This document shows, piece by piece, positions 8,549 through 17,291 of a DNA stretch of 64,000 nt (positions within the stretch are counted from its first letter, which is position 1; the number at the start of each line of letters is the position of its first letter). A program made the position numbers and the translations under genes. Source of the DNA: JBGTBD01 sp041749475 (GTDB lineage Bacteria > Pseudomonadota > Alphaproteobacteria > Rickettsiales > UBA998); assembly GCA_041749475.1 (NCBI GenBank), contig JBGTBD010000002.1:1-64000 (forward strand). Reading direction: 5' to 3'. Under the pieces are notes generated by a model. It ran no database searches and was not told the DNA's origin. It worked only from the letters and a program-made list of their open reading frames with translations.

Positions 8549-9226
8549 TTACGCGACTTCCGCCGCGCGGCTTTCACGTGCATCCCGTGACCTCACCCGT
8601 TTTTTCAAGCGGATGAAGGTGAGTAATTCGTCCGTCAGATCCTCCACCTCATCAGAAGCAAGACTATAAGGTGCTGACTCCGTGACGCCCTTGCCTTCCA
8701 TAAGACTGGAGGCGAAGACAACGCGGTTACCAAGTACGCTCAAGACGGTATCCCCGAGCTGCTCGCGGATCAACTCCGTGAGGCGGGCGCTGGGATGAAC
8801 CCTATTGAATACAATGCGGAAAGGAATCCGCTCGGATTGACAAAAACGAAGCGTGCCTTCGGTCGCCCACAGGTCAGCCGGACTGGGCTGGACAGGGACG
8901 AGGACGAGGTCGGCGGTACGGATGGCGGTGCGGGCATCGGATTCCACGTGTGGTGGACTGTCGATTAGGATGATATCGCAAGTGCGGCGCAAGCGTGAAA
9001 CCTCGCTGCCCACACGCCAACCGGAAGAAGTGACACATTGGAGACCGGCCAAGTCTGGGTCCAACATGCGCAGTTCGTGCCATCTGGTGAGGGTTCCTTG
9101 TGGGTCAGTATCGATCACGGAGACCCGGTAACCACGCTGCATAAGGGATACGGCGAGATGGACGGCTAGCGTTGTCTTACCCGCCCCTCCCTTCTGCTGT
9201 GCAATGGTGATGACCTGACAAACCAT
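8549..9226 (-). CDS. ParA/MinD-like ATPase
   Basis: A deviant-Walker ATPase of the ParA group. The P-loop QQKGGAGKTT carries the signature lysine, the Walker A' segment is VIDTDPQG, and Walker B is the IILIDSPPH strand. At about 225 residues it is short and has no N-terminal DNA-binding domain, like the solitary ParA-like proteins that position chromosomes, plasmids or surface machines. No parB is next to it, so its cargo is unknown. The ATG at 9226 is preferred over a TTG at 9244 because a GGGGAAA tract precedes it at suitable distance. A 10-bp palindrome lies just upstream near 9256. Confidence 0.85.
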   Translation of the reverse strand: MVCQVITIAQQKGGAGKTTLAVHLAVSLMQRGYRVSVIDTDPQGTLTRWHELRMLDPDLAGLQCVTSSGWRVGSEVSRLRRTCDIILIDSPPHVESDARTAIRTADLVLVPVQPSPADLWATEGTLRFCQSERIPFRIVFNRVHPSARLTELIREQLGDTVLSVLGNRVVFASSLMEGKGVTESAPYSLASDEVEDLTDELLTFIRLKKRVRSRDARESRAAEVA

Positions 9227-9432
9227 AGAAATTTTCCCCAACAAAGGATATACATCGTACGATATATAGTAGGTTCACTATAGAAGTTGGCCTTATCTTG
9301 TCAATATGTAGATATTTTTATTCTGTCCGGCGAAGGGTGCGCAGGCTGCTGGCGGGTTAGAGAAGGCTTGCCTCAATGGACAGAGTGGGCTACTCCCCGG
9401 CGCAGGATGGATATCACGTCACCGTATTGAGT

Positions 9433-10416
9433 ATGAATCACCCCGCTATATCATTTGCCATTCTTAAAGACGACGATACAGATATCGCGCTTGCGGTGGA
9501 AATGTTGCGTGCGGGGAAACTCGTCGCGTTTCCGACGGAAACGGTCTACGGGTTAGGAGCGGATGCGACGAACCGGGAGGCGGTGCTCTCTATTTACACG
9601 ACAAAACAGCGACCCGCTAATAATCCACTCATCATGCATGTCAGCTCACTGGAAATGGCGCAGAGATATGGTGATTTTTCGTCTGCTGCCACAGAATTGG
9701 CGCATCAATACTGGCCTGGGCCATTGACGTTGGTAATACCCAAAAAAGCTTCAGCTGCGGTGTATAATGACGGTAGAGAAGAAATAGCTACAATAGCTAT
9801 TCGTTGTCCGGCCCATCCAGTTGCACAACATTTAATCACCGGACTGGGGCGTCCCATCGTTGCGCCAAGTGCGAATCGGTCGGGAAAAGTGAGTGCGACC
9901 AGTGCCGATCACGTAATCAGCGAATTCAGCGATGCCCCCGGTAATCTGGCGGGTGTGATAGATGGTGGGCACTGTGCGGTAGGGATAGAATCCACCGTTG
10001 TGGATTGCACGCATGGCAATATGCGCGTATTGCGAATCGGCTCTACTATTATCGATGAAATATCATATGATAAAAATTTTTCCGTATCTGTTAGTTCAGC
10101 TTCGGAGGTGATGCCTTCGCCTGGAATGCTGGAAAGTCACTACGCGCCTTCTTTGCCGGTACGGCTGAATGTTGAGAGGCTTGAAGAAGGCGAGGTACTG
10201 CTAGGATTCGGGAAGGATATGGCTATAATAGCTACTAACGGATTGAATCTCAGCCCCAGCGGTGACCTGACGGAAGCGGCCCACCATCTGTATGACTATT
10301 TGCGGCAATTAGATTCACCCCAATATAAGGCTATCGCTGTCATGCCAATTCCTGATGAGGGGGTGGGTATGGCTATCAATGATCGCCTGCGTCGCGCCGC
10401 CGCACCGCGATCCTAA
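9433..10416 (+). CDS. sua5: L-threonylcarbamoyladenylate synthase Sua5
   Basis: It makes threonylcarbamoyl-AMP from threonine, bicarbonate and ATP for the t6A37 modification of ANN-decoding tRNAs. The YrdC domain is clear (LVAFPTETVYGLGADA, RPANNPLIMHV, WPGPLTLVI, RPIVAPSANRSG, GIESTVVD). The C-terminal Sua5 domain follows (SPGMLESHYAP). The full two-domain form is kept, unlike the short TsaC type. Translation may start at the ATG at 9433, or at 9376 with a 19-residue extension that does not resemble the family. It converges on the unknown secreted protein, with only 25 bp between them. Confidence 0.92.
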   Translation: MNHPAISFAILKDDDTDIALAVEMLRAGKLVAFPTETVYGLGADATNREAVLSIYTTKQRPANNPLIMHVSSLEMAQRYGDFSSAATELAHQYWPGPLTLVIPKKASAAVYNDGREEIATIAIRCPAHPVAQHLITGLGRPIVAPSANRSGKVSATSADHVISEFSDAPGNLAGVIDGGHCAVGIESTVVDCTHGNMRVLRIGSTIIDEISYDKNFSVSVSSASEVMPSPGMLESHYAPSLPVRLNVERLEEGEVLLGFGKDMAIIATNGLNLSPSGDLTEAAHHLYDYLRQLDSPQYKAIAVMPIPDEGVGMAINDRLRRAAAPRS

Positions 10417-10441
10417 GCTGTTTTATAGATAGCTAAAGTAG

Positions 10442-12235
10442 CTATTCTAACTTCAACGGTTTGGTTCTTAAGGTAAATAAAATCGGCAGGTCGGCATTGG
10501 GGCGTTGGGTCGCGGCGCGGGTCGCGGAGTGTGTGCCTGTGGCCCATCCCTCCCATGTGCGTCCTCCATCCAGACTGTTTTGTGCCTGAGATTGCTTATC
10601 TCCCCATACATAGAAGGTATCCCTCGCGCTTCCGGGGGGTGTTTCATTCGTCCCAATCGCATACTGGGTTGCGACATCGGTAGAGAACTGGATGGCGTAG
10701 TTTTTCCCCTCCGCCAGAACTATTTTTGGGGGCAGGGCGATATAGCTCCATGGCAAAGGACTGGTTCCGCCAGCCGTCGCCTGCGGGATGGCGGAGGAGG
10801 GAATGCTGATGGTGGCGATCTGGGTTCCGTCCTGTGTCAGGTTCGCATAGAGCGGCCCGGTTCCCAGCTGGCGGCGCATACGAATGTGGAAACCGGTGAC
10901 TTCCTTATGGCCGCCACGGACAGTGAATAGCTGACGGACGATGGATGCGCTCGTGATGATTTGCTCATGGGCATTGGCGGCGATGGCGGGTTGTCCGATC
11001 ACCATCCGGTCGGAGTAATTGACCGTGAATATGGGTTGCAGGGTCGGCTCATAAGACCAGCTGCCTTTCATATCATTGCGCCACATGACGGCATTGGAGC
11101 ATCCGTAATACGGGCCGCCGGGAGGGCTCAGCGGGGATTTTGTGCTGTTGCCGACCAGTGCTACGAGGCCAGTGGTGGGGGAGGTTTGCGTAAAGACGAT
11201 GTGATATAGCCTCCCCGCCTCCACCCGAGCGAGGCGATCCAGCTTCACGGCCGGGAAGGGATCGGAATGCTTCGGGGCGATATAGGTGATGCCGTCCAGC
11301 GTGCCCAGGGTTTCGGCATGAAGGCCGATGGGCGATACGTCCCGCATGCCGCTGGCGAGAATCGTGTCGGAAGGAACACCCTCGCCGTTATCGGGACGGA
11401 GTTCAATTCGTAGTGTGCCGCCGTTGCCGCGATGGGTTCCGAAATCGCGCAGGGTTTTCAGGGCTTCTTCCACTTTACCGCCTTTCTGGGCGAGCAATTG
11501 GTCCCAGCTACGCCCGGACTCAAACAGGCGGTTGTAGAAATTCACCGCATCGAGCATCCCCGTGCGTTCGGCACGGAAGCGGATACTTCCCTGTGCGCTG
11601 AATTGCTTGCTGTAGCCGAGGCCGTCACCATGGACGGCCATGCCATAGAACATCCCGCCGAACGCCTGATTGCCATCCGCCGTGGCGGGCCATGTGGAAC
11701 GGCATTGCGGAACGGGGATGAGGGCTGATTGCATCGCAGGCGTTTGCACCGTGCCGGGTGCGGCCGCTGCTGGGTTGGTATTCGCGGGTGCAGCGACGGG
11801 AGGGGGCGCAGGGGATATGGTCTTCGTCACCTCACCTGCGACAAGGGTGAAGGCATTGGTCGTCAAGGGTACGGACTGGGTAAAACCACCGCCGTTATTG
11901 GGAGTCAGGCGGTAATGGTTGCCATTTATTTTTACGTAGACGATGGTGGTCGCGTTATAGGGAATGAACATGTTTGAGTAGCGGGCTTTTAGAGCCTCGA
12001 CTTCTGCCGGGGGAACGGTCGTGGAGCCCCATTGACCGCCGCCTGCGGGTTGTAGCCGGTAGATGAAGCGGTCGTCCTGCAAATATAGTAGAGGGGAGTT
12101 CGTGCCGAGGTCGGCGACCAGTTTATCCTTGCTGGTGACAAGGAGGTTATACGCAGGCGGCGGCGCCGCGATGGCGGGAATGGCCATGCAACAGGTCACG
12201 AAGGCTGAAATAATCGCGTATTTCAGTGCCAACAT
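10442..12235 (-). CDS. Secreted protein of unknown function
   Basis: A protein of about 597 residues that I cannot assign. It starts with a signal peptide (LALKYAIISAFVTCCMAIPAIA) from the ATG at 12235, which has GGGAGGGGA just before it; an upstream ATG at 12277 would spoil the signal. A short N-terminal module (YNLLVTSKDKLVADLG ... YRLTPNN) is followed by an Ala/Pro-rich linker (residues about 140-170). Two beta-rich regions then look like jelly-roll or carbohydrate-binding folds (SAQGSIRFRAERTGMLDAVNFYN ... GLGYSKQF; VRQLFTVRGGHKEVTGFHIRMRR). This is compatible with binding a polysaccharide or cell surface, but no catalytic motif was seen. Confidence 0.75.
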   Translation of the reverse strand: MLALKYAIISAFVTCCMAIPAIAAPPPAYNLLVTSKDKLVADLGTNSPLLYLQDDRFIYRLQPAGGGQWGSTTVPPAEVEALKARYSNMFIPYNATTIVYVKINGNHYRLTPNNGGGFTQSVPLTTNAFTLVAGEVTKTISPAPPPVAAPANTNPAAAAPGTVQTPAMQSALIPVPQCRSTWPATADGNQAFGGMFYGMAVHGDGLGYSKQFSAQGSIRFRAERTGMLDAVNFYNRLFESGRSWDQLLAQKGGKVEEALKTLRDFGTHRGNGGTLRIELRPDNGEGVPSDTILASGMRDVSPIGLHAETLGTLDGITYIAPKHSDPFPAVKLDRLARVEAGRLYHIVFTQTSPTTGLVALVGNSTKSPLSPPGGPYYGCSNAVMWRNDMKGSWSYEPTLQPIFTVNYSDRMVIGQPAIAANAHEQIITSASIVRQLFTVRGGHKEVTGFHIRMRRQLGTGPLYANLTQDGTQIATISIPSSAIPQATAGGTSPLPWSYIALPPKIVLAEGKNYAIQFSTDVATQYAIGTNETPPGSARDTFYVWGDKQSQAQNSLDGGRTWEGWATGTHSATRAATQRPNADLPILFTLRTKPLKLE

Positions 12236-12518
12236 TCCCCTCCCGGTGTTCTGTATATCAACAGTATTCGCAACCATTGTATTATTTTATACTTTGTTTA
12301 TTATAGAATTATTATACCACCTCGTCAATGAATAACCCGTAAACATCTATGGTAATTCATGGATTTATGTGGTGACGGCGGGATATCGGCGAGGCTGACC
12401 GAAGAGCATATCCCACTCCATGCGCAGAACGGCGGTGCGGAAGCGTGCACCACCCAAGCAGGTCTTGACAGCAACGCAAAGCTGTGCGAACAAAGTGCCT
12501 CCGTAAATCGGAGTATGT

Positions 12519-12593
12519 TCCCCGGTAGCTCAGTGGTAGAGCAATCGACTGTTAATCGATCGGTCGCTGGTTCGAATCCGGCCCGGGGAGCCA
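12519..12593 (+). tRNA. tRNA-Asn (GUU)
   Basis: A full cloverleaf can be folded. The acceptor arms TCCCCGG (12519-12525) and CCGGGGA (12583-12589) pair perfectly, followed by discriminator G and an encoded CCA (12591-12593). The anticodon stem ATCGA/TCGAT closes the loop CTGTTAA with anticodon GTT. The T-loop TTCGAAT is canonical. It served as integration target for the adjacent island: the truncated recombinase frame runs into its 3' half and stops in the anticodon loop. The 12278-12518 stretch upstream shows no gene. Confidence 0.97.
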
Positions 12594-13829
12594 ATCTTGA
12601 CGATTTGATGTGTTGACCAGCATATTGAAGGGTCTTCGCATTGAATATTCAAGGTTTTTTCCTCGAATTTTCAAGTTCGAGAATACAAATCCCATCAACT
12701 GCCGTTTTTCCTCTATCTCCGAACTCACAAACAGGTCGTAGGCGTTGGAAGCTATGTCCAGCAACGATGACACCGTGAAAGCGAAGGATTCATCCGCGCT
12801 CGTCTGACCTTGTAGCTTTTCGTTGAGTTGGTGTTGTTTTAAGCGGAGTTTTGACGCGATTTCGTCGTACTGCTCCTTAGTAATACTCCCATCGAGGCGC
12901 ATTTCGAGCGCATTATCTAGCCTCTTTTTCGTTATGTCGTAATCTTTGCGGATTTGAGCAATGGCGTTGAACTGATGCTCTTGCTCTGATTCAACACCCT
13001 TTTTCAGATCACCTTTGATTTGTGCCAGCAGATTTTCTGGAAAGCGTATTGTTTTGAACGCATCCTGCACCTGCTCCAGTATGACTTCCTCGCGCATGGT
13101 GTAGCACTCGCATTTGCCCTGCGATTTGGTCGGGCGCAGGTAGCGGTATTTCTCCTTCTTTATTTCGGTAGAAAAAGCGCAGTCGCAATCCGCGCAGTAA
13201 AGCATCCCGCGAAACAGGAAGCCTTTGCCGCCATAGCTGAACGGCTTTTTGTTATGCCCAAGCCTTACAGCTTCGCACCGCTCAAACAATTCCAGCGGGA
13301 CTATGCGCTCATAATGGTGAGGGTATAAATTGCCGTTCACTCGCATGAATCCTGCATAAAACGGATTTTGCAGCAAATTGTGGACTTGGCTTTTGGCAAC
13401 GAGCTTGCCGCTCTTTTTATTGGTCAAGCCCCACTGGTGCGATCTTCGCGCAACTTCTTGAACGCTGACTGTGCCTGTGGCGTAGTCCTCAAACATTTTA
13501 CGGACTATGAAAGCGCGTTCTTTGTCTATAATAACGGTGCGCTTGTTTTTGACGGAATCAAAATCATTCCAGTAACCGAGCGGCGCGGCGGCAGCCCATT
13601 CTCCGTTCTTGAGCTTATGCTGGATGGAGCGTTTCACGTTCTCGCTTAGGGAGGTGACGTAACTTTTCGCCATCACCACGGAAAAATCCCAGCGTATAAT
13701 ATCGCTGCTGCTGGCATTTTTACCAATTATCATGCCCTCACGGTTGAAGTGGATTTCAATTTTTTCCTTATCCACCAAATCTTGCAGGATAATGCTTTCC
13801 TTGAAGCTGCGCTGCACCCTAGACAACAC
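12552..13829 (-). pseudogene. Serine recombinase, N-terminally truncated
   Basis: The remaining 425 residues match a large serine recombinase. They comprise the end of the resolvase domain (RVQRSFKES...LQDLVDKEKIEIHF...SSSDIIRWDFSVVMAKSYV), the Recombinase domain (LGYWNDFD, KMFEDYATGTVSVQEVARR, NLLQNPFYAGFMRVNG), a zinc-ribbon segment with paired cysteines (YCADCDCAFS ... CECY) and a coiled coil. The first 70-80 residues with the catalytic serine are missing; the frame upstream of the GTG at 13829 meets a stop within seven codons. The 3' end reads through the tRNA-Asn 3' half, giving the well-known PGPDSNQRPID artefact tail. It is therefore the remnant of a tRNA-targeted integrase and is not expected to be active. 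Confidence 0.88.
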
Positions 13830-14610
13830 TGCAAAAGAGTACTGTGCTCACTCAGATGGACAAGGGAAGGATTTAGTTAAAGGTACAAAGGCACTAGCTA
13901 GTGCGGCTGGTTCAATTGGAGAAGTGACTGCGAGTGCGATAGAAATATTTTTAGATCCATTTCGCGTAACAATATATGGATATAATAAACTTAAGGAAAA
14001 GTTTATTCCCAAAGTCATAGAATATTTAGAAAACATTCCTTCGGAAAATCTTGTTTCACCAGAAGAATCGATAGCAGGTCCCCTTCTAGAGGCTGCAAAA
14101 TTTAAAACTAATGACACAGAAATTAGCAATTTATTTGCTGCATTGCTAACTTCATCAATGGATACAAGAGTTAAGAGTCATGTACATCCGTCTTATGTAC
14201 AAATCATCAATGAAATGAGTTCTGATGAGGCAAAAATTCTAAAATATTTATCGCTTCATAATTTGGATTCTTATCCAATACTAGATTTGTATGCAAGGGA
14301 AGCCGGGGAAAAAATATCTAAGAAAAGTATATTATCCAATTTCACTGACATTGGGTACAAAGCAGGCTGTGAGAATCCTGATATGACAGCAACACACATT
14401 GATAATTTAAGTAGATTAAAGCTTATTGATATCCCTTTGGGAACCTCTCTTTCAGATAAATCACGTTATGTGGCTTTAAGAGAGCACGAAATTTTAAAGC
14501 CGTGGCTGGAAAAAATAAAAGAAAAAAATTACCAAGCTCTTTTTGATGAAGGCGTAATTAAAATTACCTCTTTTGGTTATGGGTTTATATATTCATGCAA
14601 AATAGATTAA
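13792..14610 (+). CDS. Abi-alpha-like (DUF4393) protein, 5' end probably lost
   Basis: From the segment GQGKDLVKGTKALASAAG onward this resembles Abi-alpha/DUF4393 proteins, which are associated with abortive phage infection. A glycine-rich amphipathic part leads into GPLLEAAKFKTNDTEI, NLFAALLTSSMD and HPSYVQIINEMSSDEAKILKYL. The last is the most characteristic stretch. The first 20 or so codons read antisense through the recombinase remnant and are not family-like. No good start codon exists between 13795 and the homologous part, so the native start was probably removed by a deletion. The A+T-rich composition marks it as foreign. Function as phage defence is by family only, and expression is doubtful. 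Confidence 0.6.
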   Translation: MLSLKLRCTLDNTAKEYCAHSDGQGKDLVKGTKALASAAGSIGEVTASAIEIFLDPFRVTIYGYNKLKEKFIPKVIEYLENIPSENLVSPEESIAGPLLEAAKFKTNDTEISNLFAALLTSSMDTRVKSHVHPSYVQIINEMSSDEAKILKYLSLHNLDSYPILDLYAREAGEKISKKSILSNFTDIGYKAGCENPDMTATHIDNLSRLKLIDIPLGTSLSDKSRYVALREHEILKPWLEKIKEKNYQALFDEGVIKITSFGYGFIYSCKID

Positions 14611-14714
14611 TCAATCTATGTAACTAACTAAAAATAATCTAAAATACCACCATATTTTAATGGGTTATTAATGATTTGGGTGTAGGGTGGAATCTTACCC
14701 ATTCCACTTTTTAT

Positions 14715-15278
14715 ATGCACAGATCACACCGCTCTTTATGTAGGGATACGCGTGGCGCAACGGCCGTGGAGTTTGCGTTGATCGCGCCCGTGCTGTTGTT
14801 CCTGATGATGGCCATCATCGAGGTATCACTCGTCATGTTCGTACAGAACGTAATGGAGAACGCAACCTTCGTGGCATCTCGGCTGGGCAAGACGGGATTC
14901 GTCGAGGAATCGAGCACGCAGCAGGAGACCGTGATCCGGCTCATGGAAGAGCGTGTCGGGGATATCCTGGATTCCGACCAGATCGAGATCGCAACATTTT
15001 CGTATTCCCGGTTCGATCAGGTGGGGGAACCGGAGCCGTATATCGACGCTAATGGCAACCATGTACGCGACGAGGGTGAGAATTACACCGACATTAATGG
15101 CAACAGTCAGTATGACACCGACATGGGAACCGAAGGGCTGGGCAATGCGGGCGAAATCGTGGTTTATACCGTATCCTATCCTTGGCGCATCATGACACCG
15201 CTGATGGACGGGCTGTTGGGAGAGAACGGGGTGATGACCATTTCCGCCCGTGCCGTCGTTCAGAACGAGCCGTACTGA
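14715..15278 (+). CDS. tadE: TadE-like pseudopilin/minor pilus protein
   Basis: TadE-family proteins are minor pilin-like components of the Tad (Flp) pilus. The short basic leader with the conserved RDTRGATAVEFALIAPVLLFLMMAIIE segment is the TadE N-terminal transmembrane helix, with a G-A-x-x-V-E-F prepilin-type cleavage context. A periplasmic domain of about 140 residues follows. It contains a curious acidic stretch with DANGNHVRDEGENYTDINGNSQYD-like repeats, resembling calcium-binding dockerin/EF-hand loops. The ATG at 14715 is used; a TTG lies further upstream. First gene of the plus-strand tad arm. Confidence 0.85.
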   Translation: MHRSHRSLCRDTRGATAVEFALIAPVLLFLMMAIIEVSLVMFVQNVMENATFVASRLGKTGFVEESSTQQETVIRLMEERVGDILDSDQIEIATFSYSRFDQVGEPEPYIDANGNHVRDEGENYTDINGNSQYDTDMGTEGLGNAGEIVVYTVSYPWRIMTPLMDGLLGENGVMTISARAVVQNEPY

Positions 15279-15281
15279 GTT

Positions 15282-15848
15282 ATGCCCATGCGCCACACAG
15301 GTCACATACGCAGATTCATCCATGCCGAGCAGGGCATCGCGGCAGTAGAATTCGCACTGGTGTTACCGTTCCTCGTATTGTTATTCCTTGGGGGATTCGA
15401 GGTGAATCGCTACATCCTGATGCACCAAAAGGTGGAGAAGGTGGCATACACTCTGGCGGACGTGGTGGCGCAATCGACCTCCATCACTACTGCACAGTTG
15501 AATCAGGTTTACACGGCGGCGGAGCAGATCATGCTGCCATATAGTTTCGGGGCGGATGGTGTCGTCATCGTCAGCTCCATCTATAAGTCCGGTACGTCTA
15601 GCCCGGTCATCCGCTGGTCGTATCGCGGGGGAGGGACGCTGGACCGCAGCAGCATGATAGGAACCGTGAACGGCGTGGCGACGCTGCCGCCCGGACTCAT
15701 CTTGAATGACAAGGACAATATCATCATCTCTGAAGTATTTTACGTCTATCGGCCCGTCCTGACAGGAACCCTGATCGGGGTGACGGATATTTACAAGACC
15801 GCACTTTTCAAACCACGTCTCGGGGCGTTGCTGACAGCCCCCAACTAG
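15282..15848 (+). CDS. Second TadE/TadF-like protein
   Basis: A 188-residue paralogue of the preceding gene, starting 3 bp after its stop. The N-terminal segment AEQGIAAVEFALVLPFLVLLFLGGFEVNRY is again the TadE-type hydrophobic helix with the conserved Glu after the small residues. The periplasmic part (KVEKVAYTLADVVAQ, then strands) is typical of TadE/TadF. In other Tad loci TadE and TadF act as a pair of pseudopilins, so this may be the TadF equivalent. Confidence 0.84.
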   Translation: MPMRHTGHIRRFIHAEQGIAAVEFALVLPFLVLLFLGGFEVNRYILMHQKVEKVAYTLADVVAQSTSITTAQLNQVYTAAEQIMLPYSFGADGVVIVSSIYKSGTSSPVIRWSYRGGGTLDRSSMIGTVNGVATLPPGLILNDKDNIIISEVFYVYRPVLTGTLIGVTDIYKTALFKPRLGALLTAPN

Positions 15849-15857
15849 GAGAGTTCC

Positions 15858-17216
15858 ATGACGATACGCAGATTATCGCAGAGCGTGAGAATATGCGCGA
15901 ATACAGAGGAGGGGGCTGTGCTGCCGCTGGTGGGGCTGTGCATTTTCGTGCTTCTGGGATCGGTCGGAATCGCAGTGGATACAGGCAGAGCGCAACTGGT
16001 GCAATCGAAGCTTTCCAGCTCTCTCGACGCGGCAGGGCTGGCGGGTGGCTCGACGGTGAGTACGGTCAACCTGAATGCGGAGGTGGAAAAATACCTTGCC
16101 GCCAATTTTCAGGATTATCTGGGCGCGACCCTCATCGATACCGACATCGAGGTGAATGCGGATAATACCATTATCACCCTGTCGGCGACAGCGAGTTTGC
16201 CGACGACGTTCATGCAATTATTTGGACGTGACACGGTGGAAGTTACGGCCCGTTCGGAAATCACGCGCGAGAGCCGCGGGCTTGAGCTGGTGATGGTGCT
16301 CGATAATACAGGGTCGATGGCGGGGACACCGCTGGAAAGCCTTAAAACTGCGGCGACGGATATGGTCAATATCCTGTTCGGGAATAATGAGGCGCTGGAG
16401 GATTTGTGGGTCGGCGTCGTCCCGTTCTCGCAGACGGTGAATATCGGCAATACGCGCACTAGCTGGATGGATTCGACCTCCTACAACTGGGGGCCGACCA
16501 GTTGGGGCGGATGCGTTGATGCGCGTCTTAACGGTTATGACACTACGGATGACCCGCCATCGGTGCGGCTTTTTACGCGCTATTACTGGCCCGATGATGA
16601 TGATAATAACGACTGGCGGCGTAGCGACGGTACGTATCGATCGGTCAGTAGCACGCGTGGCCCGAACAAATATTGTCCGCAAACTGTGCTGCCGATGATC
16701 TCCAGTAAATCCGCCGTGCTTTCATCCATCGACAGTATGGAGGCAGTGGGCAATACGCATATCGGGCTGGGCGCAGTGTGGGGGTGGAGGATGCTGTCGC
16801 CGCGCTGGCGCGGATTATGGGGTGGGTCGATGAATGCGAGCAGCTTACCGCTTGATTACAATACGCCGCTGATGAACAAGGCCGCCATCATTATGACCGA
16901 CGGTGAGAATACGATGAGCAATTCCGTACGCTCGGCCTATTGGTATCTCAGTGACGGAAGGCTTGGAACCACCAACGGTAGTACAGCGGTGACGCGGTTG
17001 AACACTCGCCTCACCACTGTGTGCAACCGGATGAAGAACAATAACATCATCGTCTATACCATCGCCTTCAACAGTCCGGGGACGAGCGTGGAAAACCTGC
17101 TGCGGAACTGTGCGACGCAACCGGATTTCTATTTCGACTCACCTAACTCGGCGGATCTGCAGCAGGCGTTCCGTACCATCGGCGATTCGCTGGCCAATCT
17201 CCGCGTCAGTCGTTAA
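15858..17216 (+). CDS. tadG: TadG-like pilus protein with von Willebrand A domain
   Basis: This 452-residue protein has the TadG layout. The N-terminal hydrophobic segment EEGAVLPLVGLCIFVLLGSVGIAVDTG is followed by helices LVQSKLSSSLDAAGLAG. A vWA domain starts around residue 140 with the MIDAS motif VLDNTGSM (DxTxS) and ends with the IVYTIAF strand and the C-terminal helix. The vWA domain contains aromatic and acidic insertions (WPDDDDNNDW). TadG anchors the pilus assembly to the envelope in other bacteria; a role in adhesion is possible. It is third in the plus arm, 9 bp after the preceding gene. Confidence 0.88.
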   Translation: MTIRRLSQSVRICANTEEGAVLPLVGLCIFVLLGSVGIAVDTGRAQLVQSKLSSSLDAAGLAGGSTVSTVNLNAEVEKYLAANFQDYLGATLIDTDIEVNADNTIITLSATASLPTTFMQLFGRDTVEVTARSEITRESRGLELVMVLDNTGSMAGTPLESLKTAATDMVNILFGNNEALEDLWVGVVPFSQTVNIGNTRTSWMDSTSYNWGPTSWGGCVDARLNGYDTTDDPPSVRLFTRYYWPDDDDNNDWRRSDGTYRSVSSTRGPNKYCPQTVLPMISSKSAVLSSIDSMEAVGNTHIGLGAVWGWRMLSPRWRGLWGGSMNASSLPLDYNTPLMNKAAIIMTDGENTMSNSVRSAYWYLSDGRLGTTNGSTAVTRLNTRLTTVCNRMKNNNIIVYTIAFNSPGTSVENLLRNCATQPDFYFDSPNSADLQQAFRTIGDSLANLRVSR

Positions 17217-17291
17217 CGAGAGTCTTCCATCTTTCGGCTGGTACGTCCGCGCCGTTTTGCTATGATTCAGACCTATATAAGGAGTGACTCC

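Larger units (their letters stand above)
12552..14640. mobile_element. Remnant of a tRNA-Asn-integrated island
   Basis: This segment starts at the tRNA-Asn 3' half and contains a decapitated serine recombinase and an Abi-alpha-like gene. From about 13830 to 14650 the DNA is far richer in A and T than the neighbouring chromosome. Both genes lose their 5' ends at the same point near 13830. I searched the right edge by eye for a second copy of the tRNA 3' end and did not find one, so the right boundary is an estimate from composition and from the start of the Tad locus. Confidence 0.65.

Noticed and set aside
9250..9275. ATCGTACGAT palindrome upstream of the parA-like gene as parS or operator
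   Set aside because: Single, short 10-bp palindrome with no second copy and no parB gene; cannot be distinguished from chance.
9780..10450. Repeated ATAGCTA-type motifs in and after sua5
   Set aside because: Three short occurrences, two within coding sequence; spacing and context are irregular, so no repeat family is claimed. The last could form only a weak hairpin at the convergent gene ends.
12325..12594. 89-codon minus-strand frame starting inside tRNA-Asn
   Set aside because: Its first residues are the translated tRNA complement, a common artefact; no other evidence for a gene.
14600..14720. Right attachment site of the tRNA-Asn island
   Set aside because: I looked for a second copy of the tRNA 3' end (GGTTCGAATCC...CCGGGGAGCCA) and found none in this region.
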